Source of the DNA: Jaltomata sinuosa
Taxonomy: Eukaryota > Streptophyta > Magnoliopsida > Solanales > Solanaceae
Length of the DNA: 64,000 nucleotides
Direction: 5' to 3'
Assembly: GCA_003996215.1 (NCBI GenBank)
Contig: QJPP01007249.1
Coordinates: 124,001-188,000, forward strand
Part shown: positions 11,611-23,579 of the stretch, in pieces
Numbering within the stretch: position 1 is the stretch's first letter
Layout: every line of letters starts with the position of its first letter
Program-made: the position numbers and the translations under genes
The notes under the pieces: model-generated
The model's database searches: none
The model's input: the letters and a program-made list of their open reading frames with translations, nothing else
Told to the model about the DNA's origin: nothing

Positions 11611-12725
11611 CTGACCTGAATGCCCTGGCGATAGGAACTGGATGCACCTGAACTGTGGCCTGGTCCAGTCTGAGAAAAACGATCATACCTCTGCCATTGC
11701 AACTGATATGGGGCACCACTAGTAGGGTAGGGTGATCGCCTATTAAAATGTGGCCTAACATTACCTCGTGGCTCTACATAGGACCCAGTAGATCTAGCCC
11801 TCTTATTCTGATCCCTTTCTCGGCTCTGGTTATCTCCAATTTGTACTTCAAGATCCTCTGCAGTCTGAGCAATAGCCTGTATCTTAGAAATATTCATATC
11901 CTTTTGTGTGGCTGCTATTGTTAATCCCTTAATCAATTCATCCTTAAGGCCACGCACATATCGATGAACTCTAGCTCGCATCGTACTCACAATATTGGGG
12001 GCGTACCTGGCTAATGAATTAAACCTGAGGCTGTACTGTCGAACATTCATATTGCCCTGCTTAAGGGCTAGAAATTGATCAAGTCTGGCCTCTCGAACCT
12101 CCTGTGGAAGATAATGAGCTAGGAAGGCCTCTGAAAATTCCTCCCATTCAGCTGGGGGTGCATTTGATCCCCTAGACCGATCCCAAGCCTCGAACCATAA
12201 AATGGCCACATCTCGTAACCTGAAAGATGCAAACTCCACTGCCTCCACTAATGTTGCATGCATGACTCGAAGTACTCGATAAGTCTGATCAATAAACTCC
12301 TGAGGATCCTCACGTGGGTCAGAGCCTGTAAATATAGGAGGACTTAGGTTGATAAACTCTCGAGCCCTAGAACTTTCTGAGCCACCTGACCTAGCACTCG
12401 TTGATGCCCCAATTTGTTGTTGTTGTGTGGCTACCATCTGGGTCAATAATCGAACAGCACTTCTGATGTCCTGGTCCTCTGCTTCAGGTGGAGGAGCTAC
12501 ATGTGCTGGTTCATCTCTAGCTATCTCAGATGCCACTGGAGCAGGTGGGGTCAGGGGTACTGGATCCCCTCTAGTCTCATCAGGTACTTGATAAACTGGG
12601 ATCTCTGGTGTCAGTGATTCACTTTGAGCCTCAAATCTATCCAATCGGATAGGCGGGGAACGACTAGTACCTTCCCCCGTATCCATGCCAACCCGTCGGC
12701 TACTCATTTGTCTGGTCATAGGCAT
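11607..12725 (-). pseudogene. gag: Element D gag (matrix/capsid part)
   Basis: I chose the Met at 12,725 (MPMTRQMSSRRVG) over the one 27 bases upstream because the earlier residues are a hydrophobic, leader-like run not expected in gag. After an acidic/proline-rich N-terminus comes the Retrotrans_gag core: EFINLSPPIFTGSDPREDPQEFIDQ, then SFRLRDVAILWFEAW, EEFSEAFLAHYLP and LDQFLALKQGNMNVRQYSLRF, ending in LVRGLKDEL-like and TAEDLEVQ segments. The frame closes at a premature TGA at 11,607-11,609, caused by a single-base deletion that puts the zinc knuckle in another frame. Gag forms the virus-like particle in the cytoplasm. Confidence 0.9.
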
Positions 12726-12940
12726 TTCTGTAAACAAGAAATAGAAAAACATGAATTAGACTTCAAACATCTTATGACCTCGCTCTATTGCACGATCTAG
12801 CAAATGAAAGAAGGATAACAATTCCTAAATGTCCCGTAGCCTCAAGATTATAGGTATGGTGCACAACACACCCATAAGCAAGATTCTACTAGACACGGCT
12901 TGTAGACTCCCTGGGATTCGACGTGCTCTGATACCAAGTT
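12726..12940 (-). other. D 5' leader with tRNA-iMet-type primer-binding site
   Basis: Adjacent to the 5' LTR the minus strand reads TGGTATCAGAGCACGT (12,921-12,936), matching the usual complement of the initiator Met tRNA 3' end over its first 12 bases. A five-base spacer (AACTT less one) separates it from the LTR end. The leader near 12,831-12,940 is closely similar to the leader of element A at 51,652-51,766. Confidence 0.88.
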
Positions 12941-15546
12941 TGTCACGCCCCAAACCATGGGAGGCATGACCGACACCCGGAGCCCCAAAAGGCCGAGGGT
13001 GCAAAAATAGAGTGTATCTCTGTTGAACCTGCTGGGGGTCTGAGACCGACAAGGTCTCTAAGAATTACAATTTGAAACACTGAAAGCTCAATAGTATTTA
13101 AGCAACTCAAGGCCCACAAGGCTATTATCATAGTAGATAACTAATAACAACGCCGACAAGGCCATACCCAACACTGATGTACATATACACGTCTACAAGC
13201 CTCTAGGAGTAAGTAAAATATCTCATATCCAGGACAGGGCCCTGGACTACCCATAAGCTGTACATATACATAACCTGGTCAAAATATAAGCTAGACCTCT
13301 GTCTCGTCAGCTCCAGGAAGAATGGAGCTTACCAAAATGGCTGAACTCCGCAACTCCTACTGAAGAGGTCTATCTGGGTTTCTGTCTGGACCTGCAGGCA
13401 TGAATGCAGCGCCCCCAGGCAATGGGGCGTCAGTACGACAATCATGTACTGGCATGTAAGGTAGAAGCATAAAAGCAAGTCGCAAGTAGTAAATCTGAAC
13501 AAGATAAAATATGAACCTTGTAAACTGTAATTGGTTAGACTCATTAAGCTCTTTCTCCTTTATTCTTTTTAGAACACAACACATGCATTAACTCACGCTG
13601 CAACTCACTCTTTATAACCCACACTGAACCCCAATAGCGCCTCGGCGCACCCTATATTTAATAGCCTCAATATGGCAGTAGCGCCTCGGCGCACACTATG
13701 TATATAATGGCCTCAATATGGCAGTAGCACCTCGGTGCACACTATGTGTATAATGGCCTCAATATGGCAGTAGCACCTCGGTGCACACTATGTATATAAT
13801 AGCCTCAATATGGCAGTAGCACCTCGGTGCACACTAAGACGCAAACCACGCATAATAAGTGTATTATTAGATTGACCTTCAAAGCTATTCTTGTTATTTA
13901 TGAAGGTTCATTTAGATAACTTCTTTAGCCTTGGCTTACTAGGTGTTGGACTCAACATACCAAACACATATAAATGGGGATTTGACTTTCTAACTTTCCT
14001 TGTATACTTTCTAAAGCTTGATTAGAGATCACAATACAAAGAAGAAACTTGACAAAAGGATAACTTACATTTCGTGCAAAAAGAATCAGATTTTTATAAG
14101 AAGGCGACTTGAATCACCATAATGTATAAATTAGTTCCTTAAGACTTGTTGAGTTACCAAATCAGCTCTCTTACAACCAAATACTCAAACTCCTTCTTTC
14201 GGAAATTTAGAGTTCTATTTCTAGATTCATGTCGATAAGGAATAAAGAAGCCTTAACATACCTCGTTCCTTTCGAAGATTGCGCTTACCACAACTTGGAC
14301 TTTCCTTTATTAAGTTAATCTACAACACAAGGGTATAATGAAGCTAATATTAGCTCTTAAACCTGCTGCAACACTCCCAAAACAGTAGCTAAACCTTTCC
14401 CGGGCAGATTTACGTATTTTGCATTAATTAAAGGTGTATCGTTACACCTTCCTCCCCTTATCCAATACACATCACACACACACCAACCTACTGCCTCCAA
14501 TAATACAAAAACATCAAACATCCCCTACACAACCCACCATGCCGAAATATAATAGCAACACATTGAACTCACGGCTTCCGATCGCCGTCCCGTGAGTTCT
14601 TAACAACAATTCAACAACAATTGTTCATCCGAACTTCAATCCAAAAATATTATTATGGGCAGAGTACTTACCACACTTGAAGGTGTGTTTTTATCCTCTT
14701 TTTATTTATGCTTTAAAAGCTTAAGTACCCCCTACACATACACCAACAAGAGAAGAAGAAATCTCTTAATTGTTACACAATTTCCATGTGTTAAAGCATA
14801 AGAAAGGGGCTGCCATAGTTCATGTCTTTCTTACCATAGGATATCCTAGCTATATGTAGTAGATTAATACCAAGATAACAAGTTGTTTAACTCACCTTAA
14901 GCTTCAATTAATCTTGGTCTTCTTAGAACCCTAAAGGGAGAGAAAGGCTGCCAAAAAGAAATGAGATAAGAGAGAATTTTCCAGCTTTTTGTGTTCAACA
15001 TTGATCAGCAAATGGCCTATATAAAGGGACCTTTTTTGCCGACTTTTTTGAGTATATTTGGGCCAAAATGGGTCAAGAAACTTGGGCCAAAATTACCCTT
15101 TGCTTGGGCCTCAAAAGGGTTAAGCTTTGGGGCTGATTTTGGGCTTCTCTTGGGTCAAAATGTGGTCAATATTGGTGGCTACCTTTTGTAGTTGTTTGGG
15201 CCAGATTTGGTTGTGCTTTGATGGGCCAACTTTAAGCTTCATTTGGGCTACCATTAGGTCTAATAATCCATGGTGTTGCTGCCCGTAATCGGCCCTCGGA
15301 ACTTAGTTCGTTAGCGTAGGTAGGTGATGCACCTACTTGTCACCTAAGAGCTTAGATAAGTCGAGCAAGTACCTCACTTGTTTTATCTCATTTTCAAAAC
15401 CCTCCTCCTTATAATTTAACTTAACACTTATATACATTTGACCATTTCAAATTCTAGGCCAAAGTACCCCTTCACAATCTCGAGCTCAAATACCTTCGTC
15501 GATATTTACTTAGTCACATAGGTTTTGAAAGGTACGGGGTGTTATA
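12941..15546 (-). repeat. 5' LTR of element D
   Basis: About 2,606 bp, the partner of 5,002-7,609 with the same ends. The 46-bp tandem array is at 13,635-13,837. The promoter block is at 15,017-15,249: TATA (plus-strand CTATATAAAG at 15,017-15,026) and a set of TGGGCC/TGGGCT words at 15,059-15,249. As the 5' LTR this copy would drive minus-strand transcription. Confidence 0.93.
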
Positions 15547-16495
15547 TGGAACTTGCTTCATTTTCTTCTTGAACCTTAGCCACGCCTCATATAGTGCTTC
15601 TGCAGGTAGCTACCTGAAATTGTATATCTCCTGTTTCAATTGCAACATCCTTGATAGAGGAAATAACCACTCCAGGAACTGACTATTCAGCTCATACCAA
15701 GTGTATATGAAGTTATCAGGAAGTTCTAAGAGCCATGCAGTTGCCTCGTCAGTCAATGAAAATGGGAATATCCTCACCCTGATAGCTTATTTCCCAACTT
15801 TTGGCATATTGTACGATTTGCTAATGCTCACAAAGTTATTCACATGTTGAATTGCATCTTCCATGGGCTTTCCTTAATAAAGTCCTTTCAGGTTCAACAG
15901 CTGGATCTTGGCGTTAGTTATGTCAAACTTAGTCCCCTTAGCCAGTGGTGGCAACACAATGGGTCCAGTGGTGCGATATTCCTCCTCATCATAATCGTCT
16001 ACATCATAATACAAAGGGGCGTGCCTTTGCTGCTGCATCTGTCGGGCCCTATTATATGGCACACATCGAGGTACTGCCTTGTCCCGGACACCCTGTTCTC
16101 TTCCTTGCCTTGCTCGCTCAGCTGCAACATTTCAAGCTATAAGATCTTTTGCAATTTTAGCATCTTCGGCAGCAAGGGCATCTTCGACTTCCTTTAAGCG
16201 TGCTGCTTTTTCCTTTTTCTTCTGCTCGGCTTCAGCTAGTAACCGAGCTATCATTTGTTCTTGAGTCTCATGCTCTCCATCCTTAACCATGTTTCTTAGC
16301 ATTTTGGAGAGCTCCGTATCGTAAGGGGTCAAGGGATTTCCTTGACTCTGTGTGCTTGGCATGCACAAGTGTGCAACCTGTTATCAGAAACAAAAACAAT
16401 AAAAAAAAGTAAAATCAGGAAATAAGGACTAACGGCGAAATAAATACAATCTCTCTTAATCCTAAACTTTATTCCTCGGCAACGGCACCAAAATT
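15547..16495 (-). pseudogene. gag: Athila-like element G1: gag N-terminal part, truncated, plus leader and primer site
   Basis: Minus-strand reading from 16,368 gives a charged coiled-coil-prone segment (EQMIARLLAEAEQKKKEKAA). Then, past a stop near 16,132, comes RTTGPIVLPPLAKGTKFDIT and QLLNLKGLY, and after another stop WLLELPDNFIYTWYELNSQF and RMLQLKQEIYNF. This is the gag pattern of the Athila/Tat branch. The frame is cut at about FKKKMKQVP where the element D LTR starts. The primer-binding site is TGGTGCCGTTGCCGAGGAA on the minus strand (16,472-16,490), resembling the tRNA-Asp-type site of Athila. The pol genes of G1 are not in the window. Confidence 0.78.
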
Positions 16496-18073
16496 TGATG
16501 CGCCCAAATTGATCCTCCAAAAGAAGCTCAAGCGGTCGCTGTTCAAATATAGAACCCAACTAAAGGTTGGGGTCGATCCCACAGGGAATATGGTAGGACT
16601 AGGGTCAATTAGTGTTTACTCAGTCTTTTAGTCAGTTATTTCACACAAAAGGTTTTTTTTTGAAGTAACAAGTAATGAATGTAATTCAAACATAACAAGT
16701 AACAGAGATCAATTTCAACGGTTGTTATCAATAAAAGAAGTGACTAGGGTAGTGTTCCCCATGATATCATAACTTAGTAAGGCTTTTATACTTGTTAAAC
16801 TAGTTTGGTGCTTAGCATGCAGAATCGGTAAGTTAGGTTCACCTAATACCTTGGTCCGGCAACAAGGTGAATTTCACCACACTCCTTGGTCCGGTCGCGG
16901 GTGTCGCTTTACTAACCCTTACCCTTGATCCCAGATTAGCTATTTCCGGACAAGTTCAAGCTATTAGATGAGGGTTGATAGCCTCAAATCTTGTTGTTAA
17001 CAACCCTTTTCTTATCTGTTACCTCCTTGGTCCGGCAAGTACGGATAAGGCGAGTTCTATCATTGCGCACCATTAAAAAGCAATCAAAGCGAAGGGAAGA
17101 ACAATACATGCATAAACACCTCCCTAGATTACCTAAGTACTTTGCCTACTTCATTAATCCTTCATGGTTCCCACAACCCTAGTTGTGGATTTTAGTTACT
17201 CATGTTCATAAGCATGCAATTAATGTTTATTTGAGCAATCATCAATAGATACTTACAATTAAGAATAGAGAAAACTGAAATCTTGAAGAACAAACTCAAG
17301 AACACTTCAATATCAAGAACTTGTATCCGGAATCAATACCAAAATCCAAGTAACAAAATATCCGAAAGTAACTTGAAATAATTCGTGAACAATGAGTAAT
17401 AAAACAAAAATAAAACCTAAGGTAAAGTATTTATAGACAAAGAATCCAAATCCTAATTAAATTGGGAGTAGCTGGACGCGGCTGATCCTACGGGCCGCCT
17501 CACGGGCCATCGCTGAGGCGACGGGCATCGTGGGTGCCCGTCGGTCTTTTTCATGTCTTCAGGAAAATCCACTGCCACCTTCTTACGGTTGGTGGCTGAC
17601 GGGATATCGCAGCTACGACGCCCGTCGCTGTCTCACATCGCCCAACTTGGTCCTTTTCCAACTCCCTTACCTGGTTTCCACGGGCAGCTTCATTTGGGAC
17701 ATCGGGCTGGCGACGGGACGCCGTGGTGCCCGTCGTCCTTCCTTGACTTTCAGCATGTCTCCCTGGATCCTATTGACAGTCAAGGCCATGCCCCGTCGCA
17801 TCTTCCACAGGCTTCGTGCCAGCCCATCGAGGCTCCACAGCCTTGGTGAATCCTGCTGCCACTATTTAACGGTCTGCCCCACGGGCCATCATGGATATGA
17901 CCCCCGTGGTGGCCTCTCTTTTGCCTAGAAAATGCAACTTTTTGGCTTTCTTTCCTAATTTATACTTTTTCCCTGCACACTTAACAAACGACATCAAATC
18001 TAACAAAATGTACTCAAGAACTCCCAAAAATACTATGTTTTAAGCGTTGAAATTGCCGTCAAATCCTGGCACA
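16496..18073 (-). repeat. 5' LTR of Athila-like element G1
   Basis: Minus-strand start TGTGCCAGGATTTGAC at 18,073 and end GGGCGCATCA at 16,496, 1,578 bp, directly followed by the primer site. It keeps the Athila-type end block (tcgctgttcaaatatagaacc, gttggggtcgatcccacaggga). Plus-strand GTATTTATA at 17,427-17,435 gives the TATA box TATAAATAC. Just upstream of it in element orientation (17,464-17,935) is a GC-rich islet of about ten CGACGGGC/GCCCGTCG-type words. Frames at 17,530-17,928 are artefacts of that islet. The LTR of G2 is homologous but clearly more diverged. Confidence 0.75.
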
Positions 18074-18129
18074 TTAGGCATAAATCTCAAAACTTAATGA
18101 AGTAAACAATATACTAAACTGGCTGAAAG

Positions 18130-18373
18130 AGCATAGTTTTTACTAAGTTCCTTACAAGACAGGTTTAGTACATCCCAATAGGGGACAACCATACTTGTTC
18201 AATTTATCTCTTTCAACTTGGATCCCATGAGGCGGACTTTGGAAAGTTTTAACATAAGCAGGAGGGATTCACAAATCTTCCAGACGTACAACACACAGGG
18301 CTTTGAACCCAAATACATTACCTATAGTGGAAGTAAATATATTGGTAACAAAACCTTCTTCAAAAAGGTCAAC
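18130..18373 (-). pseudogene. rbcL: Nuclear fragment of plastid rbcL (RuBisCO large subunit)
   Basis: Minus-strand translation gives DLFEEGFVTNIFTS, then GNVFGFKALCVVRLEDL, a stop, then IPPAYVKTFQSPPHGIQVER and DKLNKYGCPLLGCT, and a degraded end corresponding to the lysine segment KLGLSAKNYG. This is unmistakably plastid rbcL at about codons 105-185. It has one in-frame stop (CGA to TGA), a lost Ile codon after GCT and several C-to-T or G-to-A changes (CTGCGCGCT-like to CTGTGTGTT). No neighbouring plastid sequence was recognised on either side. It is a decayed nuclear copy of plastid DNA, not a functional gene. It sits between the G1 LTR and the G2 integrase. Confidence 0.9.
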
Positions 18374-19911
18374 AATTTAAAATAATCCCATTGATTCCTA
18401 TGAAAATAGGAAACTTATATTTCTCATTCACAAATCAATCCAAGAATTTTTGGAGGCACTAGCATGAGCAAAAATGGTTGAAAAGTCTACTGTTTGATCC
18501 CGCACTACTCAAAGCCTTCGTAAATTCATTATCGGTTTCTATCATAGTGGAGGTTGTCGTGAGGAGATTAAGGCCTTGATCATCCCTATAATATCAAAAT
18601 CAAACACTTATCATCACTGGACATATGCTAATGTAATCCTCACGTAATCACAGAAAATCCCTGGGTTACTCAGACTTCACACTCAATATATCATAAACAT
18701 ATCATTGGGAGTTGGCGGACAAAACAACTCTCGAGATTTATTTCAGAACTTTGGCATATGTAATTCCCTCTGACTCAATAGGTGGGATCACCCAACCAAT
18801 ATAAGCACAAGTTTAGCGTAGATATCAGTTCCAACCACACCTTTTAACCATATACTATTCCCATGATCCCAACAATTTAAGCATTATTTCAATTTCAATT
18901 TTCCAACTTTTAACAAATTCTAACATAGGGTTCTACTATTCACAACAATTTCAATTTTCACAGATGAGAACCCATAGGTGGAAAATCTTCAACAAAAAAC
19001 TCAAAAAAGATGCAGTGTGATACCATACCTTTTTGGAGAAGTTCTTGAACTAGAGAGGTTTGTAGAATGAACTATGTGTGTATATGTTTGGCCGGTGATC
19101 TCATGACAGTGATGGAGAGGGTGATCGAATCCTTTAATGGAGGAGATTGAATTGCCAATTTTGGAATGGAGAAAGAGTATGTGGGTTTGATAGTAGGAGT
19201 AATTGGAGGGAATTTGAGGAGGTGGAATAAATTTGACCCAATTCAATTGGGGCTTTTAATTATAAATCAATTTGGGACTAAAAGATGAGTCGGGTCGGGT
19301 CGGGTTACACAAAAACTTTTAAAATTTAATTTTCCCAGACCACAATTCATGCCATGATCCATAGGCCAGATGAAAAAAGGTCCCATGTATCCCTTACATG
19401 TCTCTTGTGAATTGAAATCATACGAACTATCACAATATCGATGGTTCGTCATCCAACTCATAAAATCTGGACAGTGGAGCCTTTTAGCTTAAATTTACCC
19501 ATGGTTGATTTGATGAGCCATTATATGACATACGAGTCATCACTCCAATCGTGGGATCTAACCAGAAGTTTCACCATGTTTGTTGAGAAAATGACAGTTA
19601 AACCATAGTCCATGAAAAAGTGCACGGCTCATAACACCAATCGTGATTTTCTTCCAATGGCTTTTTGAGTTCCTTTCCTAACTTCACGGATGCCTCCCAT
19701 AGCTCATGGGCTATTTCATGGACCGTCATATAATCCATAGGAGCATTTTTCTGCAATTTTATGCTTTGTCCTCTTATATGTTCCTGCATACTTTAACATG
19801 CATAGAAAATATCCAAAACACAAAACAAAACTAAATACAATTATAACCTTGGGTTGCCTCCCAGGAAGCGCCTGATTTAATATTGTGGCATGATGTGTGT
19901 ATCTTGATTAC
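18374..19911. other. Unassigned segment 3' of the G2 integrase; no gene supported
   Basis: The end near 19,850-19,911 (ccttgggttgcctcccaggaagcgcc on the plus strand, given in part) is the block usually found after Athila-type integrase. Frames at 19,001-19,461 and 19,598-19,789 have no recognisable homology. CATGG/CCATG and gagcc/ggctc words are frequent at 19,340-19,760, resembling the word islets of the LTRs, so part of this may be a diverged 3' LTR or UTR of G2. I could not place a G2 3' LTR boundary here. Confidence 0.4.
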
Positions 19912-21150
19912 TCATAATTTATCAAGATACACCACAAGGATTACCTTTACCTCATCTACATTACCCAAGTATTTCTTAACCCGTTGTCCATTTACTTTGA
20001 ACCTTTTTCTGTCTAGATCTTCAAGTTCAATAGCACCATATGTAAGCACCTGGGTCACCTTGAATGTCCCAATCCACCTTGACTTCAACTTGCTAGGAAA
20101 CAAGCGAAGTCTGGAGTTGAACAGCAAGACTAAGTCCCCAGGACTGATCTCTTTTTTCAAAATCCTCTTATCATGATACAGCTTCCTCCACGCCTTGTAC
20201 AAAGCCACACTCTCATATGCACAAAGTCTGAACTCATCCATCTTATTTAACTGCTCAAGCCTCAAGTTAGAGGCTTCGCTCCAGTTGAAATTTAGCTTCT
20301 TAAGTGCCCATAATGCCTTGTGCTCAAGTTCGACAGGAAGGTGACAAGCTTTTCTAAACACCAACTGATAGGGAGACATCCCTAATGGAATTTTAAAAGT
20401 TGCCCTATAAGCCCATAAAGCATCATCCAACCTCCTAGACCAGTCTTTCCTATTAGCATTCAGTCTTCGCCAAGATGGTCTTTATCTCCCAGTTGGAGAC
20501 TTCAACTTGCCTGCTGGTTTGAGGGTGATAAGGCGATGCAACCTTGTGCTTGACCTTATACTTAGCCAATAAAGCACTAAACAGTCGATTTCAGAAGTAA
20601 GAACCTTCATCACTGATGATAGCCCACAGAGTGTCAAATATAGAGAATATGTTCTTCTTCAAAAATGCAGTGACACTTTTACCTTCATTATTTGAAAGTA
20701 CAACAGCCTCCACCCACTTGGACCCATAGTCAACGACTACCAATATGTACTTTTTTCCATGTTAGCTAACAAAAGGGCCCATGAAGTCAATACCCCAAAC
20801 ATCAAATAACTCTATCTCAAGAATTGGAGTCATTGGCAGCTCATACTTTCTAGATATAGCTCTATGTCACTGGCACTGGTCATATGACTTGACAAAATTG
20901 GGGGCATCTTGATGGATGATGGGCCAATAATACCCACTTTGAAGGATTTTTTGTGCAGTCCGAATGGAACCATGATTTCCTCCAAAGATGGAGGAAAATC
21001 ATGCCTCTAGAATATCCATTATCTCCTCTTGGGGCACATATCTCCAGATCACATTGTCAGTACAAATCCTAAACAAGAATGGCTCATCCCAATAATACTT
21101 CCTCACATCATGCAAAAACTTCCTTTTCTGGTGGAAGTTCAAATCTTCCG
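19912..21150 (-). pseudogene. pol: Athila-like element G2 integrase
   Basis: A clean 172-codon frame at 19,912-20,430 holds DDALWAYRATFKIPLGMSPY, LVFRKACHLPVELEHKALWA and the C-terminal PGDLVLLFNSRLRLFPSKLK plus RWIGTFKVT, the standard end of Athila/Tat integrases. Upstream, across stops, are the remaining blocks: HPQTSRQVEVSN (catalytic Glu) near 20,510, AIISDEGSYF (Asp) near 20,620, FDVWGIDFMGPF (first Asp) near 20,800 and a CQ knuckle remnant near 20,870. There is no chromodomain, unlike C, D and E. Several stops between 20,430 and 21,000 make it non-functional. Confidence 0.85.
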
Positions 21151-21190
21151 GCATTATGTCACTAACCAGAAAGTTTGCAAAATGAGCAAA

Positions 21191-21625
21191 CTAAGCAATA
21201 AGATCATGAGAAGCTTCTAGTACATGCTCATCGAGAAATGCCTCATTAATTTCAAGCTCACATTTAGGCCTATCTTCTTCCTCTAACTTTGACAGATACT
21301 CTGCAACCTGATTATTAGTCCCTTTTCGATCTTTCACTTTAAAGTCAAACTCTTGCAACAATAACACCCATCTAATCAGCCATGGTTTTGCATCCTTCTT
21401 CTCCATGACATACTGGATTGCTGCATGATCAGTGTGAACAACAATCTTGGTACCTAACAAATAAGCTCCAAACTTCACCACAGCTAACAGCTCCTGCTCA
21501 GTCATATTATAGTTTTTTTGGGCCACATTCAATGCTTTGCTGTCATAATATATAGGATGGAAAATCTTCTCTCTTTTTTGCCCAAGAACAACACCTAAAG
21601 CCACCCTACTAGCATCACACATCAC
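21191..21625 (-). pseudogene. pol: Athila-like element G2 RNase H
   Basis: The frame starts MMCDASRVALGVVLGQKREK, then IYYDSKALNVAQKNY, TEQELLAVVKF and VVHTDHAAIQYVMEKKDAK. This is the D-E-D RNase H set in the Athila/Tat style, ending in NNQVAEYLSKLE where relatives have a VADHLSRLE-type motif. It degrades the RNA strand during cDNA synthesis. It is open for 145 codons but cut from RT on the right and integrase on the left by stops. Confidence 0.88.
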
Positions 21626-22862
21626 CTCAAATGGTTAGGCCCAATCCGGTGCAACAATGATATAAGCTGAAGTGAGCTTCTCTTTCAAGCATTCAAATTC
21701 CTTAATAATGCATCATCAAAAACAAACTTTGACTCCTTCTCAAGCAGCTTTCACAAGGGATTCACAATCTTTGAGAAATCCTTAATAAATCACCGGTAGA
21801 ACCCAGCGTGCCCAAGGAAACTATGAATACCCTTCACATAAATAGGAAGAGGCAACTTGGCAATAACTTTAATATTTGCTTTGTCTACCTCAATTCCTCT
21901 TTCAAGAATATTGTGGCCCAACACTATCCCTTCTTTTACCATGAAGTGGCACTTCTCCCAGTTTAGCACAAGGTTGGTTTCCTCACATCATTTTAGCACT
22001 TCTTCCAAGTGATCAAGGCAAGCTTCAAAAGAGTCACCAAACTATAGAGAAATCATTCATAAAATATTTGATTGTGTCTTCAACCACATTAGAGAAAATG
22101 GATATCATGCACCTTTACAAACTGTTAGGTGCATCAGACAGACAAAATGACATCTAGATGAATGCAAAAGTACCAAACGAACAAGTAAAGGTGGTCTTTT
22201 CCTGTTTTCTGGAGCAATAGAGATCTGATTATAACCTGAATAATCATCAAGAAAATAGTACCACCCTCTACTTTTAAGTCTATCAAGCATCTAGTCCATA
22301 AATAGCATAGGGAAATGGTCTTTCTTGGTCCAGAAGTTCAACTTCCTATAGTCCATACATACTCTCCAACTTGTGACTCTGTGCATAAGAATCAACCTAT
22401 TCTTATTATTGGGGACAACAGTCATCCCCCTTTATTCAGTACACACTGAACCAGACTCACTCATTTGCTATCATAGATAGGAAACACTACACTTGCGTCC
22501 AACTACTTGATGATTTCCTTTTTTACCACTTTTTGCATACACAAATTCAGCCTCCTATGGTGTTCTATTCTAGGAATGCAATCCTCTTCTAGTTAAATCT
22601 TATGAGAGAAAATACTTGGAGGGATCCCAATAATATCAGACATTGTTCAACCAATGGCTCTCTTGTATAACTGCAGAATTGACACTAAAGATTCTACCCG
22701 CCATTCATGTAGACTTGCTGAAACAATCACTAGCAAAGTATCCTCAGGCCTCAAAAAGACATACTTCAAGTGAGATGGGAAAGGCTTAAGCTCTGAGACT
22801 GGCAGATTCTCAATTGAGGGCTTAGTTGGAGGAGTCACACGATTCTTCAAGTCAAGATCCAA
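21626..22862 (-). pseudogene. pol: Athila-like element G2 reverse transcriptase, heavily decayed
   Basis: The linker and RT entry at 22,862-22,647 read ENLPVSELKPFPSHLKYVFL. At 22,290-22,105 the RT block YYFLDDYSGYNQISIAPENR is clear and then shifts out of frame. Near 22,060-22,040 the catalytic box reads YFMNDFS where intact relatives have FVDDFS, so the first Asp of the active pair is changed to Asn. Stops and indels are dense, which fits an older insertion than D. Confidence 0.82.
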
Positions 22863-22883
22863 CTTCTTAGGAGCATAAAAATA

Positions 22884-23579
22884 TTAACCTCTACCATAAA
22901 AAGCATTTACCATCTCCTCATAGTCAACCATGTCCATAATATCTAGATTTATGATCACGGCTGCCAAAGTCTCAATAGCAAACTTCTCTTCAACTAACAC
23001 ATCAACCATATCATCAATAGTGTCAATCACAGAAATGATGCCCATATCTCTAGGTTGTTTCATAGACTTGCAGACATTGAAAGTCACCTCTTCATCATTC
23101 AACCTGAACCATAGCTCACCATATTCTACATCAACCAGTTCTCTCCCAGTAGCTAAGAGTGGTTGCCCCAAGATGACGGGGACCTCAAAATCTACCTCAC
23201 AGTCTAGAATCACGAAACAAACCAGAAAGACAAAATCAGCAACCTTCACCAACACATCATACAATATCCCAGCTGGCTTTTTAATGGTACGATCTACCAT
23301 AATTAGTCGCATAGTAGTCGGTATAGGGGCTCCCAAGCCTAACTTTGTGTAAATTGCAAGCGGCATCATATTAATGCTTGCACTAAGATCACAAAGAGCT
23401 TTAGCAAAATTATAGGCCCCAATAGTGCATGGAATAGTGAAATCTCCAGGGTTTTTCTTTTTCTCAACCAAAGATTGTGAGGTAATGGCACTACAATAGT
23501 GCACATTATCAGTTGGCTCAAAACTCACCGTTCTCTTCTTGTTCACCAAGTCATTCATGACCTTGGCATAACCTGGCAA
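22884..23579 (-). pseudogene. pol: Athila-like element G2 aspartic protease region
   Basis: A 231-codon frame contains IPCTIGAYNFAKALCDLSAS, then INMMPLAIYTKLGLG, the Athila/Tat protease entry that normally reads DLGASINLMP. The active-site triplet is D-L-S instead of D-L-G, so activity would probably be lost even if the frame were read. Downstream VDFEVPVILGQPLLATGREL is the conserved ILGRPFLAT-type block. Its length and lack of stops suggest it is the best-preserved part of G2. Confidence 0.85.

Larger units (their letters stand above)
5002..15546 (-). mobile_element. Element D: near-complete Tekay/Del-like chromovirus LTR retrotransposon
   Basis: Two direct repeats of about 2.6 kb bound a 5.3-kb interior. 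On the minus strand the LTRs start TATAACACC and end GGGGCGTGACA. A tRNA-iMet-type primer site lies inside the right LTR and a purine tract inside the left LTR. The interior holds gag, zinc knuckle, protease, RT, RNase H, integrase and chromodomain in Ty3 order, all minus strand. The LTRs differ at only a few per cent of sites by eye, so it is fairly young. The 5-bp flanks do not match (atccc at 4997-5001, tggaa at 15547-15551), and the flanks are different retroelements, so the insertion site has been rearranged since or the element is recombinant. Confidence 0.93.

Noticed and set aside
17530..17928. 132-codon frame
   Set aside because: Created by the GC-rich word islet of the Athila-like LTR; no homology.
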